A stretch of DNA of 8,333 nucleotides from an uncultured Lachnospiraceae bacterium (lineage in GTDB: Bacteria > Bacillota > Clostridia > Lachnospirales > Lachnospiraceae). Below, one piece after another: positions 6,063 to 8,333 of this stretch. The DNA is taken from assembly GCA_910588405.1 (NCBI GenBank), contig CAJUPT010000099.1, positions 1-8,333 on the forward strand. The letters run 5' to 3'. Positions within the stretch are counted from its first letter, which is position 1. Each line of letters begins with the position of its first letter. A program made the position numbers and the translations under genes. The notes under the pieces were generated by a model. That model worked only from the letters and a program-made list of their open reading frames with translations, was not told where the DNA came from and searched no databases.

Positions 6063-6314
6063 TTAAAACTCCTTCAAAACCAGGTCGCTTTCTCCGGGAT
6101 TCAGGCCGTGCTCCACCCGCAGCACCCGGGGATGTTTTTTACCGTATTCTTTTTGAATAAACTGTTTTAACTCGGTTCCTCTGTTATAGCCATGAATGAC
6201 CCGAATTCGGTAAACGCCGCCCTTTGCCTTCTTAAGCTGGCTGTCAATATAGATTTTAGCCTGATATTTATTCATCCCGTGAAGGTCGATTTCCACAATT
6301 CCTGCATGGTTCAT
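6063..6314 (-). CDS. Stand-alone Smr (small MutS-related) domain protein
   Basis: This 83-residue protein is a single Smr domain, the fold found at the C-terminus of MutS2 and in proteins linked to nucleic-acid nicking and ribosome rescue. It shows IDLHGM (DLHG at 10-13), an amphipathic helix NKYQAKIYIDSQL, the core RVIHGYNRG (HG at 41-42) and the end NPGESDLVLKEF. The usual HGxGxG is HGYNRG here, with Asn replacing the first of the two later Gly, so nuclease activity should not be assumed. The ATG at 6314-6312 is preceded by AGAGGAAATCAGG, an acceptable ribosome binding site. It lies 91 bp downstream of the patatin-like gene on the same strand with no T-tailed terminator between, so co-transcription is likely. 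The specific cellular role is unknown. Confidence 0.85.
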   Translation of the reverse strand: MNHAGIVEIDLHGMNKYQAKIYIDSQLKKAKGGVYRIRVIHGYNRGTELKQFIQKEYGKKHPRVLRVEHGLNPGESDLVLKEF

Positions 6315-6405
6315 CCTGATTTCCTCTTGATCGTAAGGTTCTGCCGCGTTTCTCCTGGCGCTGCGGGCGCTCAGGGTCTGTTCTTTCGCCGGCTACTATT
6401 GATTC

Positions 6406-7254
6406 TCATGCGTTTAAAAAATCCTGCAATTCATCAAAACACCGGGCGGCGCACCGGTAGCCTTCTCGGTAAAGCTGCCGTAATTTTTTCGGATTTTTTT
6501 CGATTCTGCCGATATTTACCGGCTGGTCAGGGCGGATGACGAAGGTACTGCCTTTTTCCTCCTCGCTTCTGATAAAATCCAGGGTGTCATTGTACCGGTC
6601 CGAGCGGTGCCGGACCCCTTTGGCCAGCTCGAGGTGGGCAAAATAGCGGAGACTGACCAGACCGTTCATTTTAAAAGGCGGTTTTCGGTAGTCAGGGGAA
6701 CGGGTCAGGACCACCACGTTTTTTCGGTTGCCGTCCTTGATGGAGCGGCGCAGAGGGATAGAGTCGGAGATTCCGCCGTCTAAGTACCTGCGGCCGTTGA
6801 TGGAGACCATTCTGGAAACCAGCGGAAGGGAACTGGAAGCCCGTATGGCGTTCATGTCCTTTCGCAGGTCTTTAACCGGATAGTAAACGGCCAGCCCGGT
6901 TTTACAGTCTGTCATAACCGAATAAAATTTTCCCCGGTAGGAGCGGAAAGTTTCATAATCAAAGGGATTCAGCTGATTGGGAATTACATTGTAGAGAAAA
7001 TCTGCCCCAAACAAGTCTCCTGTGGTGAGCAGGCTGTAAGGACTGCAATATCGTTTGTCGCCGATATAGTCCACGATCACGTCGTAGGAACGCCCTTTTT
7101 GTTTTGAGAGATAGCTGCATGCGTTGCATGCCCCTGCCGATACGCCGTAGCAGGATGAAAATTCAATATTTTTATCAAGAAAGAAGTCCAGGACTCCAGC
7201 GGTAAATACGCCCCGCATCCCTCCTCCTTCTAAAATCAGTCCGGCCTGATACAT
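6406..7254 (-). CDS. Patatin-like phospholipase/acyl hydrolase
   Basis: The 282-residue protein belongs to the bacterial patatin-like family, which hydrolyses acyl esters of lipids with a Ser-Asp dyad. All key parts are visible: the oxyanion-hole loop GGGMRG (residues 10-15), the nucleophile Ser39 in GVSAG, and Asp159 in DGGISDSIPL. The intact N-terminus (MYQAGLILEGGG) and length match the YjjU-like subgroup. There is no signal peptide or obvious membrane helix, so it should act from the cytoplasm, perhaps at the membrane surface. The start is well supported by AAGGAGG six bases before the ATG. It is the first gene of a likely two-gene unit with the Smr protein and is divergent from the SGNH hydrolase. 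The lipid substrate cannot be told. Confidence 0.93.
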   Translation of the reverse strand: MYQAGLILEGGGMRGVFTAGVLDFFLDKNIEFSSCYGVSAGACNACSYLSKQKGRSYDVIVDYIGDKRYCSPYSLLTTGDLFGADFLYNVIPNQLNPFDYETFRSYRGKFYSVMTDCKTGLAVYYPVKDLRKDMNAIRASSSLPLVSRMVSINGRRYLDGGISDSIPLRRSIKDGNRKNVVVLTRSPDYRKPPFKMNGLVSLRYFAHLELAKGVRHRSDRYNDTLDFIRSEEEKGSTFVIRPDQPVNIGRIEKNPKKLRQLYREGYRCAARCFDELQDFLNA

Positions 7255-7260
7255 AAGATG

Positions 7261-7267
7261 CCTCCTT
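7261..7267 (-). promoter_or_regulatory. Consensus Shine-Dalgarno of the patatin-like gene
   Basis: AAGGAGG on the minus strand stands six bases before the ATG at 7254-7252. It fixes the start and is close to full complementarity with the 16S rRNA tail. I found no convincing minus-strand promoter in the 90 bp upstream; a TATACT at 7324-7319 lacks a good -35. Confidence 0.8.
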
Positions 7268-7286
7268 AATAACTGTGATTAAAAAC

Positions 7287-7315
7287 TTGAGAAATAACTG
7301 GTTTTGTAGTAAAAT
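7287..7315 (+). promoter_or_regulatory. Sigma-A promoter of the SGNH hydrolase
   Basis: TTGAGA (7287-7292) and TAAAAT (7310-7315) are separated by exactly 17 bp. Transcription would begin near 7322, giving a leader of about 254 nt before the TTG start at 7576. Confidence 0.7.
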
Positions 7316-7467
7316 TAAGTATAGCACACAATTTTAATAGATTCATGACAGAATCCTTAAAAAAATATAAAAATAATTTGGTTTTGTCGGACAGGGGGCG
7401 TATGCCCATAACTAATCAAATACCTCGCCGCAGACAACAGAGCATTTGCCCCTTGCGGCAGTCAGCA

Positions 7468-7508
7468 GATGTCAGTAAGCAGTCGCCGGATGTCTGCAAG
7501 CAGTCACC
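7468..7508 (+). repeat. 21-bp imperfect tandem repeat in the leader
   Basis: Two units with a 21-bp period, 7468-7487 and 7489-7508, match at 17 of 20 positions and share GATGTC and AAGCAGTC. A weaker trace (GCAGTC) is seen just upstream near 7458-7463. Translated in the open frame this gives SKQSPDV and CKQSPGS. Confidence 0.7.
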
Positions 7509-7561
7509 TGGCTCGTTGCCCGCGGTAATAAAGAGGATGTGCGGAAAATATCAAAAATATC

Positions 7562-7568
7562 AGGAGAG
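7562..7568 (+). promoter_or_regulatory. Ribosome binding site deciding the SGNH hydrolase start
   Basis: AGGAGAG lies seven bases before TTG 7576-7578. That start places the GDS motif at residues 8-10, the usual position for cytoplasmic SGNH hydrolases. The upstream ATGs at 7345 and 7402 lack a properly spaced site. Confidence 0.8.
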
Positions 7569-7575
7569 AAAAATA

Positions 7576-8208
7576 TTGTATCAGATTTTATGTTTTGGGG
7601 ATTCCAATACTCATGGATATAACGGAGAGACCCAAGGGCGTTTTTCCTGGGAACAGCGCTGGACCGGGATACTGGCCCGGAGGCTGGGACCGGAATACCG
7701 GGTGATCGAGGAAGGGTTGAACGGAAGAACTACGGGTTTTACAGAACATGGGAAGAAGTACAGGGACCCAGTTCCTTATCTGGCGCCCTGTATGCTTTCC
7801 CATATGCCGCTGGATCTGGTGGCGGTTATGCTGGGCACCAATGATACGAAGCCAGTTTTTAACGCGTCCCCGGAAGAGATCGCCCGTTCCATGAGAAGGC
7901 TTATGCTGCGGGTCCGGAACTATTTGCAGGTTAAAGAGCAAAAGAGGCGTGTACTGCTGATCTCTCCGGTTCCGATGACAACCTCCGTGCTTTGCTCCGG
8001 TATAGAGTTTGATTTGTCGTCCGTTGAAAAATCCCGGCGGCTGGCCCCTCTGTATCAGACCCTGGCAAAAGAGTTGGAGGTGGATTTCTGGGATGCAGGC
8101 AGCGCGGGGATTCAACTGTGTGGCGATGGCTGCCATTTCAGCGAGCAGGGGCATCGGCAGTTTGCGGAGCGGATGGAGGAGAAGGTGAGAGAAATCCTGT
8201 TTTCCTAA
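7576..8208 (+). CDS. SGNH/GDSL-family hydrolase (esterase)
   Basis: Starting at TTG 7576 the protein has 210 residues, the normal size of a single SGNH domain. The four blocks are present: block I FGDSNT with nucleophile Ser10, block II with the oxyanion Gly in EEGLNGRTT (47-53), block III GTND (87-90) with Asn89, and block V DGCHF with Asp184 and His187. The GDSNTHGY start resembles the arylesterase/acyltransferase subgroup that includes Mycobacterium smegmatis AcT, so a small ester or acetyl group is a likely substrate; this is inference. No signal peptide or membrane segment is seen, so it should be cytoplasmic. A longer form of 287 residues from ATG 7345 is possible in frame but poorly supported. 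It has its own promoter and diverges from the patatin-like gene. After the stop there is an AT-only inverted repeat (8213-8236) without a T-tract. Confidence 0.92.
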   Translation: MYQILCFGDSNTHGYNGETQGRFSWEQRWTGILARRLGPEYRVIEEGLNGRTTGFTEHGKKYRDPVPYLAPCMLSHMPLDLVAVMLGTNDTKPVFNASPEEIARSMRRLMLRVRNYLQVKEQKRRVLLISPVPMTTSVLCSGIEFDLSSVEKSRRLAPLYQTLAKELEVDFWDAGSAGIQLCGDGCHFSEQGHRQFAERMEEKVREILFS

Positions 8209-8245
8209 TGGCGAAAAAATATTTTTAAATTTTTTCAAAAAAATG

Positions 8246-8274
8246 TTGACAATTGGCGCAATTTATACTATACT
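8246..8274 (+). promoter_or_regulatory. Strong sigma-A promoter of tRNA-Pro
   Basis: A perfect TTGACA (8246-8251), a 17-bp spacer and TATACT (8269-8274) point to a transcript start near 8281, four or so bases before the mature tRNA 5' end. Such near-consensus promoters are typical of stable RNA genes. Confidence 0.92.
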
Positions 8275-8284
8275 GAACAGGCAT

Positions 8285-8333
8285 CGAGGCGTGGCTCAGT
8301 TTGGTAGAGCGCCGTGTTCGGGACGCGGAGGCC
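8285..8333 (+). tRNA. tRNA-Pro(CGG), 3' truncated by window end
   Basis: The first 49 nt fit a tRNA: acceptor strand CGAGGCG, T8, D arm GCTC/GAGC with loop AGTTTGGTA, and anticodon stem CCGTG/CGCGG (one G-U pair). The anticodon loop TTCGGGA gives anticodon CGG for proline codon CCG. A C at position 1 fits bacterial tRNA-Pro. The T arm and 3' acceptor strand lie beyond the window. Confidence 0.93.

Larger units (their letters stand above)
7322..7575 (+). other. Long 5' leader of the SGNH hydrolase gene
   Basis: About 254 nt separate the predicted transcript start from the chosen TTG. The stretch stays open in the frame of the hydrolase from ATG 7345 (77 codons), but that ATG has no ribosome binding site, and the translation (many Arg, Lys, Gln, Ser; no hydrophobic core) does not look like a signal peptide or domain. 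It contains inverted repeats GCCGCA/TGCGGC (7427-7432 with 7454-7459) and GGGC/GCCC near 7397-7408, and the tandem repeat described separately. It could be a structured leader, but no known riboswitch was recognised. Confidence 0.45.

Noticed and set aside
8213..8236. Terminator after the SGNH hydrolase
   Set aside because: The inverted repeat is almost all A/T, has no GC stem and is followed by A residues rather than a T-tract.
7588..8238. 216-codon minus-strand frame opposite the SGNH hydrolase
   Set aside because: It is the antisense shadow of a gene with all four SGNH blocks. Its translation shows no motif and it has no supported start.
1..8333. CRISPR array, defence system or biosynthetic cluster
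   Set aside because: No regularly spaced repeats occur and no recognised defence genes are present. Apart from the decayed element the genes are ordinary core functions.

Overview
The window looks like a chromosomal piece of a Firmicute, most likely a Clostridia/Lachnospiraceae-type bacterium. This is inferred from purine-rich Shine-Dalgarno sites, consensus sigma-A promoters (for example TTGACA/17 bp/TATACT before the tRNA), TTG start codons and a Clostridia-like LigA. No taxon can be proved from the sequence alone.

Positions 1-1783 are AT-rich accessory DNA in decay. The order is the end of an unidentified reading frame, a truncated alpha/beta-hydrolase, a radical SAM gene with a stop inside its GGEP motif and a later frameshift, and a tyrosine recombinase that lacks its N-terminus and carries one in-frame TGA. 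These remnants abut each other at what look like deletion junctions. Between the integrase and metA lies a compact set of direct and inverted repeats resembling an attachment-site end. I read the whole stretch as the wreck of an integrated element next to the 3' end of metA.

Positions 1784-5850 are ordinary core genome on the minus strand. In transcription order they are rluF (23S rRNA pseudouridine synthase, with a clear sigma-A promoter), ligA (NAD-dependent DNA ligase, coupled to rluF through a TAATG overlap), a 259-bp gap without a recognisable riboswitch, and metA (homoserine O-acyltransferase, predicted to use acetyl-CoA because residue 111 is Glu).

Positions 5819-6062 hold a non-coding stretch. 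The strongest candidate for something unannotated is a roughly 94-nt minus-strand small RNA. It has a TATAAT box, a run of seven C, further C/U-rich segments complementary to Shine-Dalgarno sequences, and a strong intrinsic terminator.

Positions 6063-7254 carry two minus-strand genes: a patatin-like acyl hydrolase followed by a stand-alone Smr-domain protein. Diverging from them is a plus-strand SGNH/GDSL hydrolase. It has a consensus promoter, a roughly 254-nt leader with a 21-bp imperfect tandem repeat, and a TTG start chosen by a good ribosome binding site. The window ends inside a tRNA-Pro(CGG) gene with its own strong promoter.
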